In this document: positions 16,496-23,086 of the stretch, piece by piece
Numbering within the stretch: the first letter of the stretch is position 1
Layout of the letters: every line of letters starts with the position of its first letter
IMG/VR virus record: IMGVR_UViG_3300029258_002352
Coordinates: 1 to 37,459 of that record
Length of the DNA stretch: 37,459 bases
Reading direction: 5' to 3' (one strand)
Origin: a virus
Notes under the pieces: model-generated
Told to the model about the DNA's origin: nothing
Database searches by the model: none
What the model saw: only the letters and a program-made list of their open reading frames with translations
Translations under genes and position numbers: made by a program

Positions 16496-16524
16496 GGGAG
16501 AGGGGGCGATGTGCTCCCTCTCCC
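16496..16524. repeat. REP-like hairpin in intergenic gap
   Basis: GGGAGAGGG (16496-16504) and CCCTCTCCC (16516-16524) form a 9-bp stem with an 11-base loop. It lies in the 125-base gap between the membrane protein gene and the next leftward gene. A strong AAAGGAGGT site near 16563-16571 on the minus strand lacks a following start codon, as if this insert separated it from its gene. Confidence 0.75.
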
Positions 16525-16600
16525 TGTGGTGAACGCGTACGCAGTGTTACCAGGGTTCGATGGGGACCTCCTTTCGTGGGGGTTGGGCGCCCCACTCGCG

Positions 16601-17032
16601 TCATACGTCGATCACGTCGCCGTTGCCGCTCCAGGCGGTGATGCGCTGAACGGCAGGCAGGGGCGGCAATTCGGTCACTTCTGCCTCGATGACCGGTTGC
16701 CGCATCGCCCGCGCGGTCGAAATCTTGACGTCGGCCACCTTATTGGCTGCATCGACCGCAGTGTCGATGCCTTTTTCCAGGCCGTGCACCATGCCGGCCG
16801 CGCCCCGGTCGCCCCAGCGACATCCGATGTAGAATGCGCCGGGGACGGCGACGAAGGCGACGAGCGCGACCGCCGCGAGGGCTCCGTGCTCGATCTGCGC
16901 CACGAGCCGCCAGAGTCCGTATGACAGGCCGGCAGCGATCAGCAACGCCACGAGGCCGGTGCACAGGAACATCGCCAGGCGCTGGCCGAACGTCAGCTCT
17001 ACCGTCTTCTTCTTACCGTTACTTTTGCTCAC
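16601..17032 (-). CDS. Two-helix membrane protein next to FtsK-like gene
   Basis: This is a 143-residue protein with GTG start and a perfect ribosome site GGAGGTGATC. Two membrane helices are clear: LAMFLCTGLVALLIAAGLSY (about 19-38) and GALAAVALVAFVAVPGAFYI (about 50-69). A soluble C-terminal tail of about 70 residues follows. It lies 13 bases after the FtsK-like translocase gene, whose product lacks its own membrane segment. It may therefore supply a membrane anchor or pore, which is inference. A holin role is possible but unlikely here, because separate lysis genes lie at 30.4 kb. Confidence 0.7.
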   Translation of the reverse strand: MSKSNGKKKTVELTFGQRLAMFLCTGLVALLIAAGLSYGLWRLVAQIEHGALAAVALVAFVAVPGAFYIGCRWGDRGAAGMVHGLEKGIDTAVDAANKVADVKISTARAMRQPVIEAEVTELPPLPAVQRITAWSGNGDVIDV

Positions 17033-17045
17033 TTGATCACCTCCG

Positions 17046-18404
17046 CTAACTCATTGTGGCGAACGTGTAGCCGCTGGCCACAAGACCGTCCGTGATGGCG
17101 CGGCCCAACTTCACCAGCCGGCGCCCACGTGTGCTCCCTACCTCGGCGCCGAACTCGGAGGCCACGCTCTTCAGCGTGCCGCGGCCCCCATCGCGCAGGG
17201 CGGTGATGATGGACGCCACGATCTCCTGTTCACTCCATTGCTCTGCGGTGTTTCCGGCGTGGCGTCCGTTGCCGCCGTCCATATCCTGGCCAATGTCGCA
17301 CGGGTCGTAATCTGGCCAGGCGTCGAATCGCCATTGGCCAGCGCGACCGTTGGCGCGTTCGAGCGCGGCGTCAACGTCGGACTGGTCAACGAAGGCGCCC
17401 TGGACCCGGTGAACCTGACCGGGTCCAACCACGAAGCTGTCCCCGGCGCCCTGGAGTTTATCGGCCCTGGGGGAGTTGCCTCCGACGGCGACCCGCGAGG
17501 CCTCGTAGTCGGACACCAGGAATGCCTGTTTGCCGACGACATTGCGCTTCACAGAAGGATCGCCGAACATATCCACGCTGGGGTGCTGCGTGGACATCAG
17601 CAGATGGACGCGCGCGGCCCGGCCCTGGGCGGTCAGTTTCCGCAGCAGGCCGACGATCGCCGGGTCCTGCGTGTACTCCTGAAACTCATCGATCACGAGG
17701 ACCAGCCGCCCGGCCTGCTCTCCCTGGTATCGGCGTTTCATCTCGACGCAGCACCAGGCCATCGCCCGGCGCACTTGGTCGAATTCGACCGCCACGGGAC
17801 CGACGACGCCAGGCAGACGCGCCAGCGCCTGGAGAGATTCCCCATACTTTCCATCGATCAACACGATCGTGTTATCCTGGCGCTCGCTGAGCTGAAGGAT
17901 GGCGTTTTGGAGCGCAACGCTCTTACCCGCGCCGGTCGTGCCCGCCATCAGATAGTGAGGTGTGCTATCGTCCAGGTGAGGGACGACGACGGCTCCGGTC
18001 TCGGACTTGCCGGCGATCCAGGCGTTAGGATCCTCCGGCTTGTGGGGGATCTCCCGCAGGCGGATGACCCGCTGGGCCAGGTTCTCTGGCCAGGCAGCTT
18101 CGATCCGCAAACAGCGGCCGTGCATGTAGCACTGTGGGTCGCCGGCGAAGTCCCAGGGGATTGCGCGGCGCAACTTCGCGCAATCATCGGCCGCGAGCGC
18201 TTTGCGGATTCGGCCCGCGTTCAGGCCGGCCAGGATCTCGATTGCGCCCGCTCTGGGGCCGCTGATGGTGATGCACTGCTCAACGATGGACGGCTTGCCG
18301 CGCGTCCATTGGCCGCGCCGGACAGATTCCATCACGTACAGCGCCAGTTGGTCAAGGTGCCGTTGGCGTGCCCGCTCCAGTGCCGTAGCTCGTTTCACGC
18401 TCAT
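17046..18404 (-). CDS. FtsK/SpoIIIE-like DNA translocase
   Basis: ATG at 18404 is chosen for its TTGGAGGTAAGAGG ribosome site. The product is about 452 residues. A helical N-terminal domain is followed by a RecA-like motor: Walker A AGTTGAGKS (154-162), Walker B LVLVIDE (234-240) and sensor STQHPS (271-276). The C-terminal about 65 residues (SEQEIVASIITALRDGG onward) look like a winged helix, as in FtsK gamma or TraB DNA-recognition domains. Unlike FtsK it has no membrane helices. Such motors pump double-stranded DNA. Relatives occur in actinobacterial conjugative elements (TraB) and in some phages. Which role applies here is open. Confidence 0.85.
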   Translation of the reverse strand: MSVKRATALERARQRHLDQLALYVMESVRRGQWTRGKPSIVEQCITISGPRAGAIEILAGLNAGRIRKALAADDCAKLRRAIPWDFAGDPQCYMHGRCLRIEAAWPENLAQRVIRLREIPHKPEDPNAWIAGKSETGAVVVPHLDDSTPHYLMAGTTGAGKSVALQNAILQLSERQDNTIVLIDGKYGESLQALARLPGVVGPVAVEFDQVRRAMAWCCVEMKRRYQGEQAGRLVLVIDEFQEYTQDPAIVGLLRKLTAQGRAARVHLLMSTQHPSVDMFGDPSVKRNVVGKQAFLVSDYEASRVAVGGNSPRADKLQGAGDSFVVGPGQVHRVQGAFVDQSDVDAALERANGRAGQWRFDAWPDYDPCDIGQDMDGGNGRHAGNTAEQWSEQEIVASIITALRDGGRGTLKSVASEFGAEVGSTRGRRLVKLGRAITDGLVASGYTFATMS

Positions 18405-18424
18405 TCCTCTTACCTCCAACCCGC

Positions 18425-18841
18425 CTATGTTCCTGTTATGTAGCACCGCCGCGACGGCTCGCACATACCTGTGCAATTTTCAAGTTCGGCTTCCGCCAGG
18501 GCCTCGTCGGCCCGGCGGCGCATTGCCGGCTTGCGCGATTCGATCCAGGCCAGGCCGGCCTGGTATTCGGCTTCCCAGGCTGCGGGTGATATGACCTCGA
18601 CCTGCACGTCGGCTTGCTGCCGGCTGAATCGATTTGCCGGCAGGGCTTGTGTTTGCTCGATTTGCACCGGTCCGGCTTGCTCAACCTGGTGCACCATCTG
18701 GCCCGGCTCAGTCCGTGCCAGAAAAGCGCCCGCCCGTCGTGCCAATTCCCTATGCTCCTGGTACATCTGGCCCAGGGTCGCCCCCAGGTCAAGCGCAGCC
18801 ATCGCCCACGTTTCCCGTGTGGTTGCCAGTTTATCGCCCAT
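18425..18841 (-). CDS. Hypothetical protein upstream of FtsK-like gene
   Basis: This gene encodes 138 residues; the ATG overlaps the end of the upstream gene and has GGAGGTGATC upstream. It is mostly helical by composition, with ALDLGATLGQMYQEHREL near the N-terminus and a charged WIESRKPAMRRRADEALAEA helix near 98-117. Cysteines appear only at the end (NCTGMCEPSRRC). The overlapping frame over the same stretch looks like a shadow. No family recognised. Confidence 0.6.
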   Translation of the reverse strand: MGDKLATTRETWAMAALDLGATLGQMYQEHRELARRAGAFLARTEPGQMVHQVEQAGPVQIEQTQALPANRFSRQQADVQVEVISPAAWEAEYQAGLAWIESRKPAMRRRADEALAEAELENCTGMCEPSRRCYITGT

Positions 18842-19121
18842 CGCCGATCACCTCCCACTGTGCCCGCGCCTCTTGCTCCTGGTGCCACTGTGCCAGCATA
18901 GCGCCAATGACGGTCCACAATCGCCGGTTTTCCTGTAGAAGCGCTTCAATCAGGTTACGCGCTTCGGCTAGGTCCGCTTGACGTTGTGCCAGCGCCCGGC
19001 CGGCCGTGCCACGTCGGACGTGTGGCGGTCTGTCATCACGGTTCCATAGACAGGCCACGAAGGATGCCAGGAATAGGCCAAATACCGCCAGAAGCGCCAC
19101 ACACGCCAAAAGCTCAAGCAT
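18831..19121 (-). CDS. Small protein with N-terminal membrane helix and coiled coil
   Basis: ATG at 19121 is preferred because GGGGAGG lies about nine bases upstream. The product is about 96 residues. An N-terminal membrane helix (LLACVALLAVFGLFLASFVA) is followed by a long charged helix (AQRQADLAEARNLIEALLQENRRL) that is likely coiled coil. The layout recalls i-spanins and membrane-tethered adaptors, but its place in the early leftward operon argues against a lysis role. Confidence 0.62.
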   Translation of the reverse strand: MLELLACVALLAVFGLFLASFVACLWNRDDRPPHVRRGTAGRALAQRQADLAEARNLIEALLQENRRLWTVIGAMLAQWHQEQEARAQWEVIGDGR

Positions 19122-19123
19122 CG

Positions 19124-19333
19124 TTACCATCCTCCCCACTTGCGCCGGGTATCCGCGTATCGCTCCTCCGGCGTCATCTGTGCATATCGCCGCATATCGC
19201 GCGCCAGCGCCCGGATTAGTTCATCCTGCGCGGCGAATAGTTCATCAATGGCCGATGGTTCCCGCCGTCGCCGTTGCCGCCGGCGCTGTGGGCGTCCGTA
19301 AAATGAAACGTATGGTGAATTTTCGTCAAACAT
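19124..19333 (-). CDS. Small basic hypothetical protein
   Basis: ATG at 19333 shares a base with the stop of the upstream gene (TAATG) and has GAGGA upstream. The protein is about 69 residues, with an arginine-rich block (RPQRRRQRRRREP) followed by a helix AIDELFAAQDELIRALARDM. This suggests nucleic-acid binding plus oligomerisation. No family recognised. Confidence 0.58.
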   Translation of the reverse strand: MFDENSPYVSFYGRPQRRRQRRRREPSAIDELFAAQDELIRALARDMRRYAQMTPEERYADTRRKWGGW

Positions 19334-19707
19334 TATCTTATCCTCACTGACAGCGTGGGATTGCACTCCAGGTGCCGCCAACCCCGCCCATCGTTCACCC
19401 AGGCCATACGCGCGCGCTCTTGACCCGCCTTTTCGTCAAGCAACACCTCCGCTTCGCCGCACACGTAGCAGGTTACCACGTATGCCGGGATCGCTTCGCC
19501 GCGCTTGCCTCTTGGGGCGTACACTGGCGATTGACTCAACAGATAGTCGATTTGTCCTTGCGCGACTTCTGTCGCCTGTCCCTCAGTGGTGTACGGCCCG
19601 CGCTCCCATACCACTTTGCCCGCACGCTCGATCACCACATTGAATGTGCAATATGTACCCGGTACTAGATTCAGGCGGATTGTGTGATCTCGATAGGTGT
19701 ACATCAT
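19333..19707 (-). CDS. Hypothetical protein with possible zinc site
   Basis: This is a 124-residue protein. The N-terminal half is beta-rich (YRDHTIRLNLVPGTY). The C-terminal half contains CYVCGEAEVLL and later WRHLEC, a Cys-x2-Cys plus His-x2-Cys arrangement that could bind zinc. The stop is coupled to the next gene. Function unknown. Confidence 0.6.
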   Translation of the reverse strand: MMYTYRDHTIRLNLVPGTYCTFNVVIERAGKVVWERGPYTTEGQATEVAQGQIDYLLSQSPVYAPRGKRGEAIPAYVVTCYVCGEAEVLLDEKAGQERARMAWVNDGRGWRHLECNPTLSVRIR

Positions 19708-19714
19708 ACGTACA

Positions 19715-20002
19715 TCATACCTCCAGATCTAGCGCCAACTGGCGCGCTCTTTCCCGCGCCTCTTGTGGTGTCATCCCCGGCCCGTCGCGCCGCACTCGAT
19801 CTACGCGCGCCGTGAGGGATCGCGGAACCACGTACGTGATTGACTCCCCGTAGGTGAGTTCGGCCCACCGCCTGCGGTAGACAGGATGGTAGCATGGTAC
19901 GTTGTCCATCCTGAATCCACAGGAGCATCCTTCTTCGCCGTGGTTGGCCGGGCATTCGAGGACCGGGCAGGAGCCGACACGAATTCTACGATTGTCGCTC
20001 AT
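19715..20002 (-). CDS. Small cysteine-rich hypothetical protein
   Basis: This 95-residue protein has five cysteines within the first 40 residues (SCPVLECPANHGEEGCSCGF, then PCYH), likely a metal-binding knot. The rest is charged, with a final helix TPQEARERARQLALDLEV. Its start overlaps the end of the upstream gene by 17 bases. No family recognised; it could be a DNA- or protein-binding regulator. Confidence 0.6.
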   Translation of the reverse strand: MSDNRRIRVGSCPVLECPANHGEEGCSCGFRMDNVPCYHPVYRRRWAELTYGESITYVVPRSLTARVDRVRRDGPGMTPQEARERARQLALDLEV

Positions 20003-20324
20003 TGTATCTCTCCTCCCAGCCCTGGTCGGTCAGTCGCCGGCTTAGGGCCATAAAGACCGACACGAGGGTATCGGAGAATTCGGCGTCGTAGCGACCGTCA
20101 TCGAGGATCGCAATCAGGTAGATGATCCATCCCGCCCGCTGCCTGGGTTCGGTCGCCAGGAGGGCGGCGGCCGCTGCGTCCATCGTGTCCTGTATGTCGG
20201 TGATCCTGAGCGCGTCCAGAAGGCGCGCGACATAGGCCATCTGGCGTTCGGGTTCAACGTCGCGAAGTGCTATTGCTGTCGTCTCGATCGTGTTCTGAAT
20301 GTCGATTCTCTCTTGCTTGTCCAT
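19986..20324 (-). CDS. Hypothetical helical protein with internal duplication
   Basis: This gene encodes 112 residues, with AGAGAGG upstream of the ATG. Two halves repeat each other: IQNTIETTAIALRDVEPERQ and IQDTMDAAAAALLATEPRQR, each followed by a short hydrophobic helix (AYVARLLDALR and GWIIYLIAILDDGR). The pattern suggests a duplicated helical hairpin that dimerises. It is the first gene after a gap with two strong hairpins, so it may begin a separately controlled part of the operon. Confidence 0.65.
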   Translation of the reverse strand: MDKQERIDIQNTIETTAIALRDVEPERQMAYVARLLDALRITDIQDTMDAAAAALLATEPRQRAGWIIYLIAILDDGRYDAEFSDTLVSVFMALSRRLTDQGWEERYNERQS

Positions 20325-20389
20325 TTTGTACCTCTCTGGTATGATTGCTAATGGTGGCAGGTCTTGGTCCCTCCAAGTGGCGCCACCTG

Positions 20390-20412
20390 GCCCGGCGTAG
20401 GCTGCGCCGGGC
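20390..20412. terminator. Hairpin terminator or attenuator
   Basis: GCCCGGCG (20390-20397) pairs with CGCCGGGC (20405-20412) with a 7-base loop. On the plus strand TATTTTCTT follows, as in an intrinsic terminator; on the minus strand it lies in the leader of the gene starting at 20324. Confidence 0.6.
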
Positions 20413-20423
20413 TATTTTCTTGT

Positions 20424-20462
20424 GGGGGCCTGAACCTGCGAAAGCACGAGGTCCAGGCCCCC
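20424..20462. terminator. Strong long hairpin after the HTH membrane gene
   Basis: GGGGGCCTG (20424-20432) pairs with CAGGCCCCC (20454-20462), with an inner ACCT/AGGT stem and a GAAA tetraloop on TGC/GCA. It lies 13 bases past the end of the leftward HTH gene, so it probably ends or attenuates that transcript, although no clear T-run follows on the minus strand. Confidence 0.6.
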
Positions 20463-20475
20463 CTGGACTTCCTTC

Positions 20476-21309
20476 CTACGTAACCTCCCAGCCGGCGCCG
20501 TTCTTGTGGAGGCGTCCGGCCTCCTCCAGTTCAGCCTGGTAGGTGTATATGGTCTGCCGGCTGACGCCGATCACGTCGGCGGCCTCGGTCGGTCCGGCAT
20601 CTGGATTGTCAAGGTAGAATGTCAAGAGAGTGTCCATCCGGGCGTCGCGCTTCGCCTTACGCGATTGTCGCGCGAGTGTCAGAGAATCCGTCAGATTCTC
20701 AGTTTTTGACGCTCGATTTGACATTCCGGCTGACGTCGCGGCGATTGCCGCTTGACGTTTTTCTTTACGCCTGGCTTGACGTTTTTCTTTACGTTCCTCG
20801 TACGCTATCTCGCTGCTGGTCTCACGGCTGGTCTCACGGCGAAATTGCGCCGCGCGCTCGGCGGTCATCACCGTCGACACGACCTGCGCCAGCGGGAACA
20901 GCATCGCGGCGTAGTGGATGGGGTCGGTCGCGGCTTTCGGGATCTCCAGGATGCCGATCAAGACGAAGTCGGAGGCGAAGTAGGTGACGGCCATCGCCAG
21001 GCCGAGAAGTTCGTTGGCGGGCGGGTCGCTCACGCGTTTGTTGGCGTTCCAGTCGCGCGCCTTCATCCAGGTGTTGACGACGGCCTGGCCGACCACCTCC
21101 AACGCGATGCTGGAGAGGAGGGCGGCGGTCGGGTCGAGGTCGAAGATCGCGCGGCAGCTCCTGGAGGTGAGGACGACGGTGGGGATGGTGGCGACCCACA
21201 TTGCTGCACGGCAGAGAATGGCCAAGCCGAGGGCCTCGGCGGCGCCGGCGAGGCGATCGACGTGGACGACGTTTTTTGAGATTGTGTCGGTAAGGTTTTT
21301 GATGTTCAT
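20476..21309 (-). CDS. Membrane protein with C-terminal helix-turn-helix
   Basis: This 277-residue protein has three to four membrane helices in the first 150 residues (about 27-48, 61-80, 101-121, 131-150). A very basic linker follows (about 155-225: KEKRQARRKEKRQ, RQSRKAKRDAR). The C-terminal 55 residues hold a helix-turn-helix, GPTEAADVIGVSRQTIYTYQAELEEAG (in parts GPTEAADVIGVSRQTIY and TYQAELEEAG, about 239-265). The layout is a membrane-tethered DNA-binding protein, perhaps linking replication or gene control to the membrane. No sensor domain is visible. It is not a known phage repressor type, but no other repressor candidate is evident. It is followed by strong hairpins. Confidence 0.75.
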   Translation of the reverse strand: MNIKNLTDTISKNVVHVDRLAGAAEALGLAILCRAAMWVATIPTVVLTSRSCRAIFDLDPTAALLSSIALEVVGQAVVNTWMKARDWNANKRVSDPPANELLGLAMAVTYFASDFVLIGILEIPKAATDPIHYAAMLFPLAQVVSTVMTAERAAQFRRETSRETSSEIAYEERKEKRQARRKEKRQAAIAATSAGMSNRASKTENLTDSLTLARQSRKAKRDARMDTLLTFYLDNPDAGPTEAADVIGVSRQTIYTYQAELEEAGRLHKNGAGWEVT

Positions 21310-21318
21310 AAGTCCTCC

Positions 21319-22140
21319 TTAGAATCCAGGCATTACCATCTGGCAATGCGAATCCAGCCGCGGCAGGATGGTTTTATGCCAGTAGAATTTGGCCAACCGC
21401 CGCGTGTACGTTGAATACGTCTCTCCTGGTCTGTGCAAACATTCCTCCGGCCTGTCCATGTCCTTCTGCCCACGGCCCCAGTTCCATGCGTACGAATCCC
21501 ACGACCGGATCAGCCAGGATACGCGGGGATCGTCCAAGGCCTGGACGTGCAGGCCGAATCCGTGATACACCACGCCTGGCAGTTGAGAGCCATAGAAGCG
21601 AATGACGGACCGGGCCTCTTTCGGGTTTCTGCTACAAATTGAGCCGATGCCCGCGTAATCGGGCAACAGGAGGCCCTCTTTGGCGCGTAGGGCTAAATCA
21701 AGACGCCGCTCATCCCGCGTGTTCCCTTGGAGCACGGGCAACCAAGGGAGGCGCGGGTCCGCTTCGTGACACGCGATCTCGTTAGAGATCGTGGCCTCGA
21801 TCCGCTCGCGGTTGGTGGGATAGATGCCCCGATTCACCTCGCGCTCGCAGGCATAATCCATTGTGGCGCAGAAATCGAGCGGAACATCGCGCGATTCCTC
21901 GCGGATGAAGTCGGCGTATTGTTTCACGGTCCACGGGTAGCGACCCCAGCGTTTCGCGGCGGTAAAGCCGCCCGAATCGATGGCGATGGTGGCAACGTTA
22001 CCAGGCGGGCGGCGCACGCGAAAGCGGGCGCGCTCGTCATCCCAATGTGCTGAGGCAACGAGCATGATGTGGCAGTCGTTGAGCAGGCGACCGCGGATGA
22101 GATCGCCAGGATGAACGGTAAAGTAGAAGCGGGTGGTCAT
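21319..22140 (-). CDS. DpdA/TGT-like base-exchange enzyme (deazapurine DNA modification family)
   Basis: ATG at 22140 overlaps the preceding stop (TGATG). The product is 273 residues. IDSGGFT (D55) corresponds to the conserved DSGGFQ acid/base motif of tRNA-guanine transglycosylases. VLQGN (137-140) and GIGSICSRN follow, and HGFGLHVQAL with SWDSYAW places D215 where the catalytic nucleophile should be. This pattern is that of the phage DpdA-like/DUF7221 family, which swaps guanine for a 7-deazaguanine in DNA (or in tRNA). The usual TGT zinc cluster is not evident. Two DNA methyltransferase genes precede it in the operon, which favours DNA as substrate. No preQ0-synthesis genes are in the window, so the host or the missing part would supply the base. 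Confidence 0.75.
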   Translation of the reverse strand: MTTRFYFTVHPGDLIRGRLLNDCHIMLVASAHWDDERARFRVRRPPGNVATIAIDSGGFTAAKRWGRYPWTVKQYADFIREESRDVPLDFCATMDYACEREVNRGIYPTNRERIEATISNEIACHEADPRLPWLPVLQGNTRDERRLDLALRAKEGLLLPDYAGIGSICSRNPKEARSVIRFYGSQLPGVVYHGFGLHVQALDDPRVSWLIRSWDSYAWNWGRGQKDMDRPEECLHRPGETYSTYTRRLAKFYWHKTILPRLDSHCQMVMPGF

Positions 22141-22397
22141 CACAATATTCTCTCGTATCTCTGAAGGTGATCCCAAACCAGGAGCGGCACGTCGTCAACT
22201 GTGGTCAGTACCGCGCCTGGTTCTGTACTCTGCGTGACGCGCCACAACATTCTGCACAATGCCGGCAGTGATACTCCGGTCGGTTTTGATTCGAGGATCG
22301 CCATCATTCGCGCGACCTCATAGTGCCGTTGGCACATCGGCGGCTGGATGAATCCGAAGCCGACCGCGTCGTCGTCGCAGAACGTGCACCTGGTCAT
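22140..22397 (-). CDS. Small hypothetical protein with zinc-like N-terminus
   Basis: ATG at 22397 overlaps the stop of the methyltransferase (ATGA); a longer frame would run through the methyltransferase gene and is a shadow. The protein is about 85 residues. It starts MTRCTFCDDDAVGFGFIQPP, then MCQRHYEVARMM, so Cys4, Cys7, Cys22 and His25 could bind one zinc ion. The rest is helical. It is coupled to both the cytosine methyltransferase and the DpdA-like gene and may be a helper or regulator of modification. Confidence 0.6.
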   Translation of the reverse strand: MTRCTFCDDDAVGFGFIQPPMCQRHYEVARMMAILESKPTGVSLPALCRMLWRVTQSTEPGAVLTTVDDVPLLVWDHLQRYERIL

Positions 22398-23086
22398 CCG
22401 GTTACCTTTCCCTTGTTGTGAAGGTATTCCATCAACTGTCTTCCAATGTACTCTGTGTACGCGGGTGGAATGGCTTGTGTGATCTCCTCCCAATCCATCC
22501 AATCTATGTCCATCGCATCGCGCGCCTCCTCCAGTGAGGAGGCGACGCGGGTCAGCCGGTGCTGTGGATAGCTGACCCGCCGGCCGTCCGGTCTGGAACC
22601 ATAGACGCCAATGCTGTAGTCGTTCGAGTAATGAGAACACGGCGGTGCAAAGAGGAGTACAGAGCTTTCAAAGTGGCGATGGCGTGCGAGATGCTCAAGC
22701 CCCAGTGACGCTCCGCACAGTATTATCACTGTATTCAACGGGCTTCCCTGTACGTTCTCGATCACCCAGGGTTTTCCCGTGTCTATGAGTGCGCATCTGG
22801 TGGCGGCGATGAGATCGGGCGGATTGGGATTGCTGCGAATTCGGCCAAATCTGGAACGCGTGATCTTGCGCATTCCCGTATACCTCTGGCAAGGCGGACT
22901 GGCGTGTATCACTGAGTAGCGCGCGCTGTGCTCCGCGACGAATTCCAAAGCATCGGCCTGATGGAACTCGAACGGATAGTTCGGCTGGTCTTTGTGGTCC
23001 ACACCGACGACCTCAAATCCGGCACGATGGTATCCCATCGCTGCGCCCCCGGCTCCGCAAAATAAGTCCAGCAGCAGTGGTCTCAT
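22394..23086 (-). CDS. DNA (cytosine-5) methyltransferase
   Basis: ATG at 23086 is chosen because the motif I follows directly and GAGAGG lies upstream. The product is about 230 residues. Motif I DLFCGAGGAAMGY (7-19), motif IV SPPCQ with nucleophile C66, motif VI IENVQG (109-114), an RHRHFES segment (about 135-141) like motif VIII, and AIPPAYTEYIGRQL (motif X) are all visible. It is short for the family and has only a small target-recognition region, like many phage solitary enzymes. It methylates C5 of cytosine in DNA, probably for protection from host restriction. It overlaps the upstream amino-methyltransferase by 4 bases. Confidence 0.88.
   Translation of the reverse strand: MRPLLLDLFCGAGGAAMGYHRAGFEVVGVDHKDQPNYPFEFHQADALEFVAEHSARYSVIHASPPCQRYTGMRKITRSRFGRIRSNPNPPDLIAATRCALIDTGKPWVIENVQGSPLNTVIILCGASLGLEHLARHRHFESSVLLFAPPCSHYSNDYSIGVYGSRPDGRRVSYPQHRLTRVASSLEEARDAMDIDWMDWEEITQAIPPAYTEYIGRQLMEYLHNKGKVTG

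Noticed and set aside
17238-18443. Plus-strand open frame of 401 codons opposite the FtsK-like gene
   Set aside because: The minus strand has all ATPase motifs in frame and a good ribosome site; the plus frame has no motif.
22397-22640. N-terminal extension of the small zinc-like gene
   Set aside because: The extension lies entirely within the cytosine methyltransferase gene in another frame; the ATG at 22397 overlaps that gene's stop in the usual ATGA form.
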